From positions 59,513 to 123,512 of the forward strand of contig DVGW01000030.1 of assembly GCA_018712515.1 (NCBI GenBank): 64,000 nt of DNA, written 5' to 3'. Below the pieces are notes generated by a model. It did no database searches, was not told the origin of the DNA, and saw nothing but the letters and a program-made list of their open reading frames with translations. The position numbers and the translations under genes are program-made. The stretch comes from Aphodovivens avicola. Its GTDB lineage: Bacteria; Actinomycetota; Coriobacteriia; Coriobacteriales; Eggerthellaceae. Below are positions 7,199-15,382 of this stretch, piece by piece (within the stretch, counting starts at the first letter, position 1; each line of letters begins with the position of its first letter).

Positions 7199-8695
7199 CT
7201 AGATCCCCAGCACCTGCATCACGAGAAGCGCGACAGTGAGGATGGTGACGATCGCAACGGTCACCCAGATCAGGATGCGGGACACGATGCCGCTGCGATG
7301 GGCGCCCATCACGTGCTTGTCCGCGGCGATGAGCGCCATGAACACCAGCAGCACCGGCAGGATCAGGCCGTTGATGAACTGGGCAGTGAGCATCACGGCC
7401 ATCAGGTCGATGCCGGGGATCAGCACGATCGCGGCGGCCAGCACGATGATGAACGTGAAGATGCTCTTGAACAGCGGTGCCTCGCGCCACTTGAACGACA
7501 CGCCCGCCTCCCAGCCGAACGCCTCGCAGATGACGAACGCCGTGGTGAGCGGCAAGACGCACGCTGCCAAAAACGACGCGGCGATGAGCCCGATCGCAAA
7601 CAGCGCCTCGGCATAGGGGCCGGCGAACGGCGCCAGCGCCGAGGCCGCGTCGGCGGCAGAGGAGATCTCGATGCCCTGGGGGTAGAGCACCGTGCCGGTG
7701 GTGACGATGATGAACCACGCGACGAGGCACGCGGCGATGGTGCCCGCGACGACATCGACCTTCTGGAGGGGGTAGTCCTCCATGTCGACGCCCTTCTCGA
7801 CGACGTTGCTCTGCGAGTAGAACATCATCCACGGCGCGATGGTGGTGCCGATCATCGAGATGATCAGCGAGATGAAGCTCTGGTCGTTGACGAGCTTGGG
7901 CACCACGGTGCTGTGGAGCGCGTCGTTCCAATCGGGCTGCGACAGGAACGCCGCCACGACGTAGGTGACGAACACGAGCGAGAGGATGAGGAACACCTTC
8001 TCGACGCGCTTGTAGCTGCCGCCGACGACCAGCAGCCACACGGCGACCGCGGCGACCGGCACGGCGACGTAGCGCGACACGCCGAACATCTCCATGCCCG
8101 ACGCGATGCCGGCGAACTCCGAGAACGTGGTGCACACGTTGCCGACGAGCAGGGCGAACATTGCAAGCGCCGTGAGGCGGATGCCGAAGCTCTCGCGGAT
8201 GAGCGCGGCGAACCCCTTGCCGGTGACGGCGCCCATCTTGGACGCGGTCATCTGGACCACCAGCAGCAGCACGCACATCACGGGGATGACCCACAGCGTG
8301 GCGTAGCCGAATTCGGCGCCGACGGTGGAGTACGTCGAGATGCCGCCGGCATCGTTTCCCGCCATGGCGGTGACGATGCCCGGGCCGAGCGCCGCCAGAA
8401 CCAGCAGGAACTTGCTGCGTTGCTTCTTGACGACGGGTTCCGCGGTCGTCGCAAGCTCGGCCGTCTTCGCCGCATCCTCCTTGAGCGCGGCGTCGGTTCC
8501 CTGTTTGGCGGCGAGCCGCTTCTGCTGCTCCTGCGACCACTGCGCGCGCGCCGCCGCGCCGGCCTTGTGCTGGGCGATCGTGCTGGGGCGCGCCGCCGTG
8601 CTGCCCTTCATGCGCGAGACGGACTTGCGCCCGGCACGCTGCGCGGCGCGCATGACGCGGGTCTCCTTGGCGTCCTTGTTCTTCCGCAACGCCAT
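7199..8695 (-). CDS. NRAMP-related magnesium transporter (NRMT-like)
   Basis: A 498-aa SLC11/NRAMP-fold membrane protein with about 95 charged, cytoplasmic N-terminal residues. The TM1 signature that reads DPGN in Mn/Fe NRAMPs is DAGG here (residues 115-118). The TM6 signature that normally carries the Met ligand and MPH reads TTIAPWMM (residues 284-291), so the metal-selective methionine is alanine. These two changes are the known marks of NRMTs, the Mg2+-transporting NRAMP branch characterised from Clostridium and Eggerthella. The gene follows the MgtE-like regulatory protein by 3 nt in the same direction, supporting a magnesium role. Uptake of Mg2+ is inferred from these signatures. Confidence 0.88.
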   Translation of the reverse strand: MALRKNKDAKETRVMRAAQRAGRKSVSRMKGSTAARPSTIAQHKAGAAARAQWSQEQQKRLAAKQGTDAALKEDAAKTAELATTAEPVVKKQRSKFLLVLAALGPGIVTAMAGNDAGGISTYSTVGAEFGYATLWVIPVMCVLLLVVQMTASKMGAVTGKGFAALIRESFGIRLTALAMFALLVGNVCTTFSEFAGIASGMEMFGVSRYVAVPVAAVAVWLLVVGGSYKRVEKVFLILSLVFVTYVVAAFLSQPDWNDALHSTVVPKLVNDQSFISLIISMIGTTIAPWMMFYSQSNVVEKGVDMEDYPLQKVDVVAGTIAACLVAWFIIVTTGTVLYPQGIEISSAADAASALAPFAGPYAEALFAIGLIAASFLAACVLPLTTAFVICEAFGWEAGVSFKWREAPLFKSIFTFIIVLAAAIVLIPGIDLMAVMLTAQFINGLILPVLLVFMALIAADKHVMGAHRSGIVSRILIWVTVAIVTILTVALLVMQVLGI

Positions 8696-8698
8696 GGC

Positions 8699-10051
8699 CT
8701 AGCCCCCGATCACTCCGGTGATCTGCAGCAATATGAGCGTGTAGAGGCCCAGGCCCGCGGCGGCCGCCACGACGATGCCGATGATCTTGAGCGCCGACGC
8801 CTTCATCTTGTCGCCGCTCACGTCCTCCTCGATGGCGTCCCACGCGTCGTCGACGGTGACGATGCCCAGAAGCGCGCCGTGCTCGTCGCACACCGGCATG
8901 GCGGGGATGTCGTATTTGAAGATGTCGGCCGCGACGTCGTCTTCCTCCTCGTCGGGCGGCACCGAGATGATGTCGTCGTACATGACATCTTGGATCAGGG
9001 CGTCATCGCGCGCCAGCACCAGCGTGCGCAGCGACAGGACGCCGACCAGCTTGTCGTATTCGTCCAGCGCGTACACGTAATGGACGGTGGGGTGCTCATC
9101 CGGCAGCTCGCGCAGCACCTCGATGGTCTGTCCGACCGTGTCGGTTTGGCGCACGGCGACGAACTGGGTGGTCATCATGCCGCCCGCCGTGCCGTCCTTG
9201 TAGCCCAGAAGGCGGCGGATCTCGGCGGCGTCCTCGACGCCCATCAGGCGCAGCAGCGTCTCGGCCTTCTCGTAGGACAGGTCGCGCACGATGTCGGCGG
9301 CGTCGTCGGGATCCATGCTGCCCAGCAGGTCGGCGGCGCGCGCCTCGTCCAGATCCTCGATGAAGTCGGCTTGGTACTCGTCCTCCATCTCCGAGACGGC
9401 CTCGGTCGCCTGCGCGTCGTCCAGGTGGCGGAACACGTTGGCGCGCTGCTGCGGGTCGAGCTGCTCGAGGATGTCGGCGACGTCGGCGGGATGCAGCTCG
9501 TCCAGGCGCTTGTGGGTGACGGACAGCTGCACCTCGGACAGGTCGCGGTCGAGCAGGTCCATGTAGTTCCAGGCGATCAGCTTCTCGTCGATGCGCTTGC
9601 CGAACAGTCCGGAGATCGCGACGACCGCCTTCTCCAGAAGCGGGGACAGGCCGCGCAGGATGCCGCGTGTGCCGACCTCGGCGCCCAAAAGGCGCAGCTG
9701 CGAGCCTGATTCGGACAGCTTGAGGTCGTTAACGCGCACGACCTTCATGCCCTGCGTGTCGACGATCTGGCGGTCGAGCAGGTCGCGCGCGAGCAGGACC
9801 TCTTCGGGCTGCAGGTAGCTGAAGCGGATGTCCTTGGCGGGGACGGACAGCTCGATGCCGTCCTCGTCGAACTTGCCGACGTATTTGCGCCACGAGATCA
9901 TGAAGGGAACCTTGCCGGGTCCCTGGAACGCGAGGCTGGTGATGCGGGGGAACACCTCGCCCGTGGAGATGGCGAGGTCGGAGATCGTGCCGATCTTCTC
10001 GCCGGTGGCATCCACGACGGGTTTTCCCGTCATTTGTGACAGATAGAGCAT
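8699..10051 (-). CDS. MgtE N-domain/CBS protein with PRC barrel and single TM helix
   Basis: A 450-aa protein that looks like the cytosolic sensor half of MgtE without its channel. Residues 1-150 form two PRC-barrel-like halves (KPVVDATGEKIG...; DRQIVDTQGMKVV). Next comes the MgtE N domain of acidic helical repeats (LHPADVADILEQLDPQQR; MDPDDAADIVRDL), then two CBS domains, and finally one hydrophobic helix (about 22 residues) at the C-terminus in place of the five MgtE transmembrane helices. Start ATG 10051 has AAGGGAAAG upstream. It ends 3 nt before the NRMT transporter gene, so it probably senses cytosolic Mg2+ and gates or regulates that transporter. That partnership is inference. Confidence 0.8.
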   Translation of the reverse strand: MLYLSQMTGKPVVDATGEKIGTISDLAISTGEVFPRITSLAFQGPGKVPFMISWRKYVGKFDEDGIELSVPAKDIRFSYLQPEEVLLARDLLDRQIVDTQGMKVVRVNDLKLSESGSQLRLLGAEVGTRGILRGLSPLLEKAVVAISGLFGKRIDEKLIAWNYMDLLDRDLSEVQLSVTHKRLDELHPADVADILEQLDPQQRANVFRHLDDAQATEAVSEMEDEYQADFIEDLDEARAADLLGSMDPDDAADIVRDLSYEKAETLLRLMGVEDAAEIRRLLGYKDGTAGGMMTTQFVAVRQTDTVGQTIEVLRELPDEHPTVHYVYALDEYDKLVGVLSLRTLVLARDDALIQDVMYDDIISVPPDEEEDDVAADIFKYDIPAMPVCDEHGALLGIVTVDDAWDAIEEDVSGDKMKASALKIIGIVVAAAAGLGLYTLILLQITGVIGG

Positions 10052-10083
10052 GGGCTTTCCCTTACGTCCATCGCGTCGTTCAA

Positions 10084-10112
10084 CCCCGCTATCGTACCAA
10101 CGGGCTTCGGCA
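10084..10112 (-). promoter_or_regulatory. Possible promoter for the magnesium operon
   Basis: On the minus strand TTCGCA and TACGAT are separated by 16 nt about 40 nt upstream of the MgtE-like start; an alternative -35 (TTGACT) gives a 21-nt spacer. I saw no convincing M-box fold in the leader. Confidence 0.35.
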
Positions 10113-10165
10113 TGCGAAGTCAAGCGTAGGTAAAATCGCAGGGTGATCGAACGCGCAGCAGCCGT

Positions 10166-10200
10166 CTTCCGACTGCCGACGCAAAGGAAGGAGTCGGAAG
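10166..10200. repeat. Hairpin CTTCCGACT...AGTCGGAAG upstream of magnesium operon
   Basis: A perfect 9-bp inverted repeat with a 17-nt loop lies between tRNA-Arg and the MgtE-like gene. No U-tract follows on either strand, so it may be regulatory or structural. Confidence 0.45.
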
Positions 10201-10259
10201 TTACTTACTGTGAGGTTTCGGTTTTCGAACCTTCAAGCAAGTTCCTTTCCTCCAGATAC

Positions 10260-10310
10260 AAAAAAACCGCACGTGCTGGGATCGCGTTTACCAGTCGTTG
10301 CGGATGCGGT
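10260..10310 (-). terminator. Intrinsic terminator downstream of tRNA-Arg
   Basis: Read on the minus strand, the outer stem ACCGCA/TGCGGT with an inner CTGG/CCAG pairing is followed by a run of seven T residues (10260-10266), 11 nt after the tRNA 3' end. Confidence 0.65.
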
Positions 10311-10320
10311 GCCGTTTAAA

Positions 10321-10397
10321 TGGTGCGCCGTGAGGGATTCGAACCCCCGACGTACTGATTCGTAGTCAGTCCCTCTATCCAGCTGAGGTAACGGCGC
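10321..10397 (-). tRNA. tRNA-Arg (anticodon ACG)
   Basis: A 77-nt cloverleaf on the minus strand. Acceptor stem GCGCCGT pairs with ACGGCGC; the D-arm is CTCAGCTGGATAGAG, and the anticodon stem CTGA/TCAG holds the loop CTACGAA (anticodon ACG). The T-arm is GGGGGTTCGAATCCCTC, and the 3' CCA is encoded. A near-consensus promoter precedes it. Confidence 0.97.
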
Positions 10398-10417
10398 ACG
10401 TCGAAACAGCAGACGTT

Positions 10418-10446
10418 ATTATGCTCATATTCACGGGCCGTGTCAA
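10418..10446 (-). promoter_or_regulatory. Promoter of tRNA-Arg
   Basis: On the minus strand TTGACA and CATAAT are separated by exactly 17 nt, ending 20 nt before the tRNA 5' end. It is the closest match to a sigma-70 consensus promoter that I recognised in the window. Confidence 0.8.
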
Positions 10447-10513
10447 CGAATTTTTTTCTATGTGGAGAACCTCCACAGCCTCTTCAAGCATCGCGCGCTC
10501 CGACGCGCGCCGG

Positions 10514-10519
10514 GTATAC
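10514..10519 (+). promoter_or_regulatory. -10 element (TATACT) upstream of murT-gatD
   Basis: TATACT is preceded by GCCGGG and lies 63 nt upstream of the MurT-GatD start. No good -35 box is visible. Confidence 0.4.
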
Positions 10520-10582
10520 TAGGCGGTTGGAAGAAAACGGCGTCCGATCGCCGCATTTCGAAGAGAAGGAGCAGGTGGAAGC

Positions 10583-12868
10583 ATGGGAGCACGCACGTCC
10601 TGCGCGAAGGCGGTCGCCGGGCTGGCGACCTGGGGGCTTAAGCACGTGTTCAGACGTCCTGCGGGCAATTTCCCGGGCAAGATCGCGCTGTACGTCGACC
10701 CTCGCATCATCGCGAACACGGTCGGCAAGGCGCGTGAGGGATCCATCGTCGTGGTGGGCACCAACGGCAAGACGACGGTGACCAACCTCCTTGCGGATGC
10801 GTTTGAGGCTGCGGGCAAGCGCGTGATCTGCAACCGGACCGGGGCGAACCTGGATTCGGGCGTCGCGACGGCCCTGCTGCATGCGGATGCGGCTGACATC
10901 GGCGTGTTCGAAAGCGACGAGCTGTGGCTGGCGAAATCCGCTCCCCAGCTCGCGCCGCGCTACATCATCCTGCTGAACCTGTTCCGCGACCAGCTCGACC
11001 GCGTGGGCGAGATCGACCGCATTCAGGACAGCATCGTGGGCGCCTGCAAGGCGACGCCGTCGGCGACGCTGGTGTACAACGCCGACGACCCCCTGTGCGC
11101 GGCCATCGCCGAGCGCGTCGACAACCCCACGCTTGCATTCGGCGTCGAAGGCGACATGAGGCTATCCCAGAACACGGTCGTCGACGCCCAGATGTGCCAG
11201 CGCTGCTCCTCGATGATGGAGTACGAATACCGCCAGTACGGCCAGCTGGGCGAGTATCGCTGCCCGTCGTGCGGGTTCGCGCGCCCGGCGCGTTCCTGGT
11301 CGGCTTCCCAGGTGAAGCTGGACGCGGAGGGGCTGTCGTTCTCGGTGTCGTCCTCCGACGCTGGCGCGGGCGAGCCGTTCGAGATCCGCGCCCCTTTCAG
11401 CGGCGCGTACATGGTGTACAACCTGCTCGCGGTCGCCGTCGGCGCGCGCCTCGGCGGCGTCGAGCCGGCCGCCATCCAAAAGGCGATCGACGAGTTCGAT
11501 CCCCAGAACGGCCGCCTGCAGCGGTTCAGCGTGCAGGGCCGCTCCGTCCTGCTGAACCTGGCGAAGAACCCCACCGGGTTCAACCAGAACATCAAGATCA
11601 TCCTCCAGGACAAGGGCCCCAAGACCGTCGCCTTCTTCATCAACGACAAGGAGGCGGACGGCCATGACGTGTCGTGGCTGTGGGACATCGACTTCGAAGA
11701 GCTGGCGGGACATCGCAACCTGCGGGCGTTCGCCGGAGGCATCCGCGCCAACGACATGCAGGTCCGTCTGAAGTATTCGGGGGTGGAGGCGGACCTCGCC
11801 GCCGACGCCGCCGACGTCCTGGCGAAATCGGCCGGCGATGAGCGGGGCGGGCGCGTGTACCTGATCGCGAACTACACCGCGCTGCCGGCGCTGCGCGAGG
11901 CGCTGACCCGGATGGCGGACGCCCCGGGCGCGCCGGCGGACGCCCAGACCGCGTCGCAGCAGGCGGCCGCAGCGGAGGGAGCGTCTGCGGCATCGCACGG
12001 CGAGGCTGCTTCCCCTGCGGAAGAGCGCGCGTCCGATGAGGCCTCCGAAAGCCTATCCGCCGTTGCATCCGCGGAGACCGCCTCGGATCCGAACGCCGCC
12101 ACCGAGGAGGAGCCGCTGGTCATCGCCCATCTGTTCCCCGACCTGCTCAACCTCTACGGCGACGGCGGCAACGTGACCGTCTTGGCCTATCGTGCGCGCA
12201 AGCGCGGCATCCCCGTGGAGGTGCGCCGCGTCGAGCACGGCCAGACCTGCGACCTTTCCGCTGCCGACATCGTGTTCCTCGGCGGCGGCCCCGACCGCGA
12301 GCAGCGTCTCGCGTCCGAGGAGCTGCTGCGCATGCGCGACGACCTGGCGCGCTTCGTCGAGGACGACGGCGTCCTGCTTGCGATCTGCGGCGGCTACCAG
12401 ATCCTGGGGCGCGAGTGGCTTCTGGGCGAGGACTCGGTCGAGGGCCTCGGCATCGTCGACATGACCACGGTGCGCGCCGAGGGCGGATCGGGCAACCGCC
12501 TCATCGACAACGTGATCCTCTCCTCCCCGATCGCAAAGCGTCCGGTGGTCGGCTACGAGAACCATGCCGGCCGCACACACCTGGGTGAGGAAGTTCGTCC
12601 ATTCGGCACCGTGACATCGACGGTCGGCCATGGCAACAATGATGACGACAAGGCGGACGGCGTGCTGCACCGCAACGTGCTGGGCACCTACCTGCACGGC
12701 CCGCTGCTGTCGAAGAATCCCGAAGTCGCCGACTGGTTGCTCGCCCGCGGCCTCGAACGCCGCGCTTCCCGAACGGGCATCGAGGCGCCCGTTCTCAGCG
12801 CGCTCGACGATGCGGAGGAGATTGCCGCCAACGAGGAGCTGTGCCGCCGCTTCGGAGCCAAGCGGTAG
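10583..12868 (+). CDS. murT-gatD: Fused MurT-GatD lipid II isoglutaminyl synthase
   Basis: A 761-aa single chain joins the two subunits that in most Gram-positives are separate proteins. Residues 1-445 are a Mur ligase-like MurT. They carry the ATP loop GTNGKTTVTN (Lys63), a four-cysteine zinc ribbon (CQRC...RCPSCG near residues 206-230), the NRTGANL motif and a DUF1727-like C-domain. An Ala/Glu-rich linker (about 450-510) leads to a CobB/CobQ-type glutaminase GatD (512-761) with nucleophile Cys602 in AICGGYQ and His705 in YLHGPLL. The enzyme should amidate the D-glutamate of lipid II in peptidoglycan synthesis. ATG 10583 has AAGGAG upstream. The fusion is the notable feature; all key residues in both halves look intact. 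Confidence 0.92.
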   Translation: MGARTSCAKAVAGLATWGLKHVFRRPAGNFPGKIALYVDPRIIANTVGKAREGSIVVVGTNGKTTVTNLLADAFEAAGKRVICNRTGANLDSGVATALLHADAADIGVFESDELWLAKSAPQLAPRYIILLNLFRDQLDRVGEIDRIQDSIVGACKATPSATLVYNADDPLCAAIAERVDNPTLAFGVEGDMRLSQNTVVDAQMCQRCSSMMEYEYRQYGQLGEYRCPSCGFARPARSWSASQVKLDAEGLSFSVSSSDAGAGEPFEIRAPFSGAYMVYNLLAVAVGARLGGVEPAAIQKAIDEFDPQNGRLQRFSVQGRSVLLNLAKNPTGFNQNIKIILQDKGPKTVAFFINDKEADGHDVSWLWDIDFEELAGHRNLRAFAGGIRANDMQVRLKYSGVEADLAADAADVLAKSAGDERGGRVYLIANYTALPALREALTRMADAPGAPADAQTASQQAAAAEGASAASHGEAASPAEERASDEASESLSAVASAETASDPNAATEEEPLVIAHLFPDLLNLYGDGGNVTVLAYRARKRGIPVEVRRVEHGQTCDLSAADIVFLGGGPDREQRLASEELLRMRDDLARFVEDDGVLLAICGGYQILGREWLLGEDSVEGLGIVDMTTVRAEGGSGNRLIDNVILSSPIAKRPVVGYENHAGRTHLGEEVRPFGTVTSTVGHGNNDDDKADGVLHRNVLGTYLHGPLLSKNPEVADWLLARGLERRASRTGIEAPVLSALDDAEEIAANEELCRRFGAKR

Positions 12869-12939
12869 CCGTCGCCGTTTCGCGGACCGGCCGGCGTTCG
12901 GAAGGGCCCTCAAAGGAAGGGGAGGAAGAAAGAAGCGCT

Positions 12940-13770
12940 ATGTTCGAGGAGCTGTACGAACCGCTGCCCGACAGAGGCCTGTACTGGGAGAAGCTGGGCA
13001 TGGAGCCTCCCGAGGGCGAGCTCACCCGCGAGCTGCTGGATCGGATCATCTACGCGCATCAGTGCCGCATCCCCTTCGAGGATCTGGACATCTACGACAA
13101 CAAGCTCAACGTGTCGCTGGGCATGTCCGACATGTTCGACAAGATCATCCGCGGCCATCGCGGGGGTTTCTGCTTCGAGCTCAACGCGCTGCTTCAGGCG
13201 CTGCTGGAGGAGACGGGCTTCCAGGTGACCGCCGTGGCGGGTCGCAGCCTCAAGAACCCCGGATACACGTTCCCCATCACGCACCGTGCGATGATCGTCG
13301 ACCTGGGCGGCCAGCGCCTGTTCTGCGATGCGGGCTACGGCGGCCCCATGCCCCCGTGCTCCCTCCCCATGGAGGACGGCTGCGAGGTGGCGTCGCACGG
13401 GCAGACGTTCCGGATCGAGCGCGCCGAGCAGGATCCCTGGTGGAACGTCTACTATCTGGGAAGCACCGCCGCGCTGGAGGCGGCGCGGGCGGCGGGGGAG
13501 CCCGGGCGCGCGCCCGAGCCCGTGGTCGGCTTCATGGACGCCCCCATGAGCCTGGTGGACTTCGTTCCGCTGGCGCACTACAGCTGCACCAGCCCCCTCT
13601 CGTCGTTCACGCAGAAGCGCATGGTCAACCGTCGCACCGAGGACGGCAACGTCTCCATTACCGCCGACGAGTTCACGCGCGTGACCCCTGCGGGCAAGAC
13701 GACCGTCAAGATCGAGGACGAGGCGCGGTTCCGCCGGATCCTCGAAGACGAGTTCGACATCATCATCTAG
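12940..13770 (+). CDS. Arylamine N-acetyltransferase
   Basis: A 276-aa NAT-family enzyme that moves acetyl (or another acyl) from CoA to arylamines, hydrazines or hydroxylamines. The cysteine-protease-like triad is visible: Cys78 in RGGFCFE, His115 in ITHRAM and Asp130 in CDAGYGG. The N-terminal helical bundle includes RIPFEDLDI, the normal motif preceding the active-site segment. Length matches bacterial NATs (about 275-280 aa). Start ATG 12940 follows GGAGGAAGAAAG. It sits 71 nt after murT-gatD and 37 nt before rlmH in the same direction and may be co-transcribed with them. It may act on drugs in a gut setting, but this is inference. Confidence 0.92.
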   Translation: MFEELYEPLPDRGLYWEKLGMEPPEGELTRELLDRIIYAHQCRIPFEDLDIYDNKLNVSLGMSDMFDKIIRGHRGGFCFELNALLQALLEETGFQVTAVAGRSLKNPGYTFPITHRAMIVDLGGQRLFCDAGYGGPMPPCSLPMEDGCEVASHGQTFRIERAEQDPWWNVYYLGSTAALEAARAAGEPGRAPEPVVGFMDAPMSLVDFVPLAHYSCTSPLSSFTQKRMVNRRTEDGNVSITADEFTRVTPAGKTTVKIEDEARFRRILEDEFDIII

Positions 13771-13807
13771 CGGCGCGCGCCGCAGTCCGCTCAGGAAAGG
13801 ATCGCGC

Positions 13808-14278
13808 ATGGCGTTCACCGTCGTTGCCGTGGGCAAGCTGAAGGAGAAGTTCTGGAAGGCGGCCTGCGACGAGTATCTCAAGCGGCTTCAGCCGTATATG
13901 CGCACCAAGGTCGCCGAGGTCGCAGACGTCGATCCCGCCCGCGCCGGCGGCGTCGAGGCGGCGCGGCGCAGGGAGGGCGAGGCCATCCTGGGGGCGCTTC
14001 CCGTCCAAGCGTATGTCGTGCTGCTCGCGATCGACGGCGTCGAGCGGTCGAGCGAGAGTCTGTCCGCGCGCATCGACGAGCTGGTCGTGCGCGGCAAAAG
14101 CGACATCGCCTTCGTCATCGGCGGATCCGACGGCGTGAGCGACGCGGTGCGCGAACGGGCTGATGAAACCCTGTCGTTCGGCCCCATAACCCTACCCCAT
14201 AACTTGGCGCGCGTGGTATTGTTGGAACAGCTCTACCGCGCGCAGAAGATCTCGCGCGGAGAGCCCTATCACAAGTAG
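13808..14278 (+). CDS. rlmH: 23S rRNA pseudouridine-1915 N3-methyltransferase RlmH
   Basis: A 156-aa SPOUT-class methyltransferase of the RlmH (YbeA) family, which modifies helix 69 of 23S rRNA in assembled 70S ribosomes. The N-terminus AVGKLKEKFW is typical. The trefoil-knot SAM site is shown by LLAIDG (about 75-80) and by FVIGGSDG (about 102-109), followed by the family C-terminus (LEQLYRAQKISRGEPYHK, 18 residues). Length is the usual one. ATG 13808 has AGGAAAGG upstream. Confidence 0.96.
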   Translation: MAFTVVAVGKLKEKFWKAACDEYLKRLQPYMRTKVAEVADVDPARAGGVEAARRREGEAILGALPVQAYVVLLAIDGVERSSESLSARIDELVVRGKSDIAFVIGGSDGVSDAVRERADETLSFGPITLPHNLARVVLLEQLYRAQKISRGEPYHK

Positions 14279-14284
14279 AGTAGA

Positions 14285-14311
14285 GTTCCGGCGGTCTACG
14301 ACCGCCGGAAC
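14285..14311. terminator. Hairpin downstream of rlmH
   Basis: A perfect 12-bp inverted repeat (GTTCCGGCGGTC / GACCGCCGGAAC) with a 3-nt loop starts 7 nt after the rlmH stop. No U-tract follows, so termination strength is uncertain. Confidence 0.5.
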
Positions 14312-14327
14312 GGGCCGACGCTGCGGC

Positions 14328-14422
14328 CGCCTCTGGCACCCGATTTTCGCGCGATCCCGGAGACTCGCGTACCTAAGTACGCTTCGCCTCCGCGATCCCA
14401 CGAATCTCGGGCACCAGAGGCG
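14328..14422. repeat. Long imperfect inverted repeat between rlmH and xthA
   Basis: Two arms of about 45 nt, beginning CGCCTCTGG and ending CCAGAGGCG, meet at GCGTAC-CTAA-GTACGC with scattered mismatches. The whole intergenic DNA could fold into one hairpin. It looks like a palindromic repetitive element rather than a simple terminator. Confidence 0.65.
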
Positions 14423-14489
14423 TCCTCGCTGACGTGAAGAACGACAGGGAAAGGCGATTGTGCTGCGGCAGGAAGACAGGAGAGATTCG

Positions 14490-15278
14490 GTGCGATTCAT
14501 CTCGTGGAACGTCAACGGCCTGCGTGCCGTGCTGAAGAAGGGCTTCGAGGACATCGTCGCGCAGTTCGACGCCGACGTGTTCGCGCTGCAGGAGACCAAG
14601 CTCCAGGAGGGCCAGGTCGACCTCGAGCTGCCCGGCTACAACATGTATTGGAGCTACGCCCAGAAGAAGGGCTATTCCGGAACGGCGGTGTTCTCCAAGA
14701 AGGAGCCGCTGCAGACCGTCCACGGCCTGGGCGACGAGGCGCTCGACACCGAGGGCCGCATCGTCGCGTTGGAGTTCCCCGAGCTGTGGTTCGTGGACGT
14801 CTACACTCCCAACGCGCAGAACGAGCTCGCGCGCATCGACCACCGCATGGCATGGGACGATGCGTTCCGCGATTTCTGCAAGGGCCTCGAGGCTGGCAGT
14901 CTGCCCGCCGGCTCCCAGAAGGCGGCTCCCAAGCCCGTGGTGATGTGCGGCGATTTCAACGTCGCCCATCAGGAGATCGATCTGAAGAACCCCGGCCCCA
15001 ACCGTGGCAAGGCGGGCTTCTCCGACGAGGAGCGCGACAAGTTCACCAAGCTGCTCGACGCCGGCTTCACCGACACGTTCCGCCAGCTGCACCCCGACGT
15101 CACCGGCGCGTACTCGTGGTGGAGCTACCGCTTCAACGCGCGCAAGAACAACGCCGGATGGCGCATCGACTATTTCCTGGTCAGCGACGAGCTGGCGCCC
15201 CGCGTGGAGTCCGCCAGCATCTACAGCGAGGTCTTCGGCTCCGACCACTGCCCCGTCGGCTTGGAGCTGTCACTGTAA
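14490..15278 (+). CDS. xthA: Exodeoxyribonuclease III (ExoA/XthA)
   Basis: A 262-aa apurinic/apyrimidinic endonuclease with 3'-5' exonuclease activity in base-excision repair. Family motifs are in order: SWNVNGLRA (start), LQETKLQ (metal-binding Glu near residue 35), YTPNAQ, CGDFNVAH (Asp/Asn active site), TGAYSWWSYRFNAR, RIDYFLVS and the terminal GSDHCPVGL with catalytic Asp-His. GTG 14490 is the best start: AGGAGAG lies 7-8 nt upstream and the protein then begins exactly at the conserved (V/M)RFISWNVNG. Confidence 0.95.
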   Translation: MRFISWNVNGLRAVLKKGFEDIVAQFDADVFALQETKLQEGQVDLELPGYNMYWSYAQKKGYSGTAVFSKKEPLQTVHGLGDEALDTEGRIVALEFPELWFVDVYTPNAQNELARIDHRMAWDDAFRDFCKGLEAGSLPAGSQKAAPKPVVMCGDFNVAHQEIDLKNPGPNRGKAGFSDEERDKFTKLLDAGFTDTFRQLHPDVTGAYSWWSYRFNARKNNAGWRIDYFLVSDELAPRVESASIYSEVFGSDHCPVGLELSL

Positions 15279-15292
15279 ATGAGAAGAGCGGG

Positions 15293-15365
15293 ATGAGAAA
15301 AAGGGACGGGTGATTTTTCTCATTTCCGCGAATAACGAGAAAGATCACCCGTCCCTTTTTCTCAT
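15293..15365. repeat. Palindrome of the GAGAAAAAGGGAC family, upstream of folE
   Basis: The perfect 22-bp arms 15293-15314 and 15344-15365 contain the shared core GAGAAAAAGGGACGGGTGAT; the inner 29 nt contain a further partial pairing (TCTCATT/ACGAGA). The right arm ends 17 nt before the folE start and could act as terminator of xthA (CCCTTTTT) and as a structured 5' UTR of folE. Confidence 0.8.
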
Positions 15366-15382
15366 CCGTGGAAGGAATGCAG

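Noticed and set aside
7109..9709. A plus-strand open frame of about 870 codons opposite the magnesium genes
   Set aside because: Antisense of a membrane transporter and a CBS protein; translation is His/Asp/Arg-rich without a domain.
10052..10320. M-box (Mg2+) riboswitch upstream of the magnesium operon
   Set aside because: NRMT genes in clostridia can have one, but here I could find only simple hairpins and no conserved M-box core.
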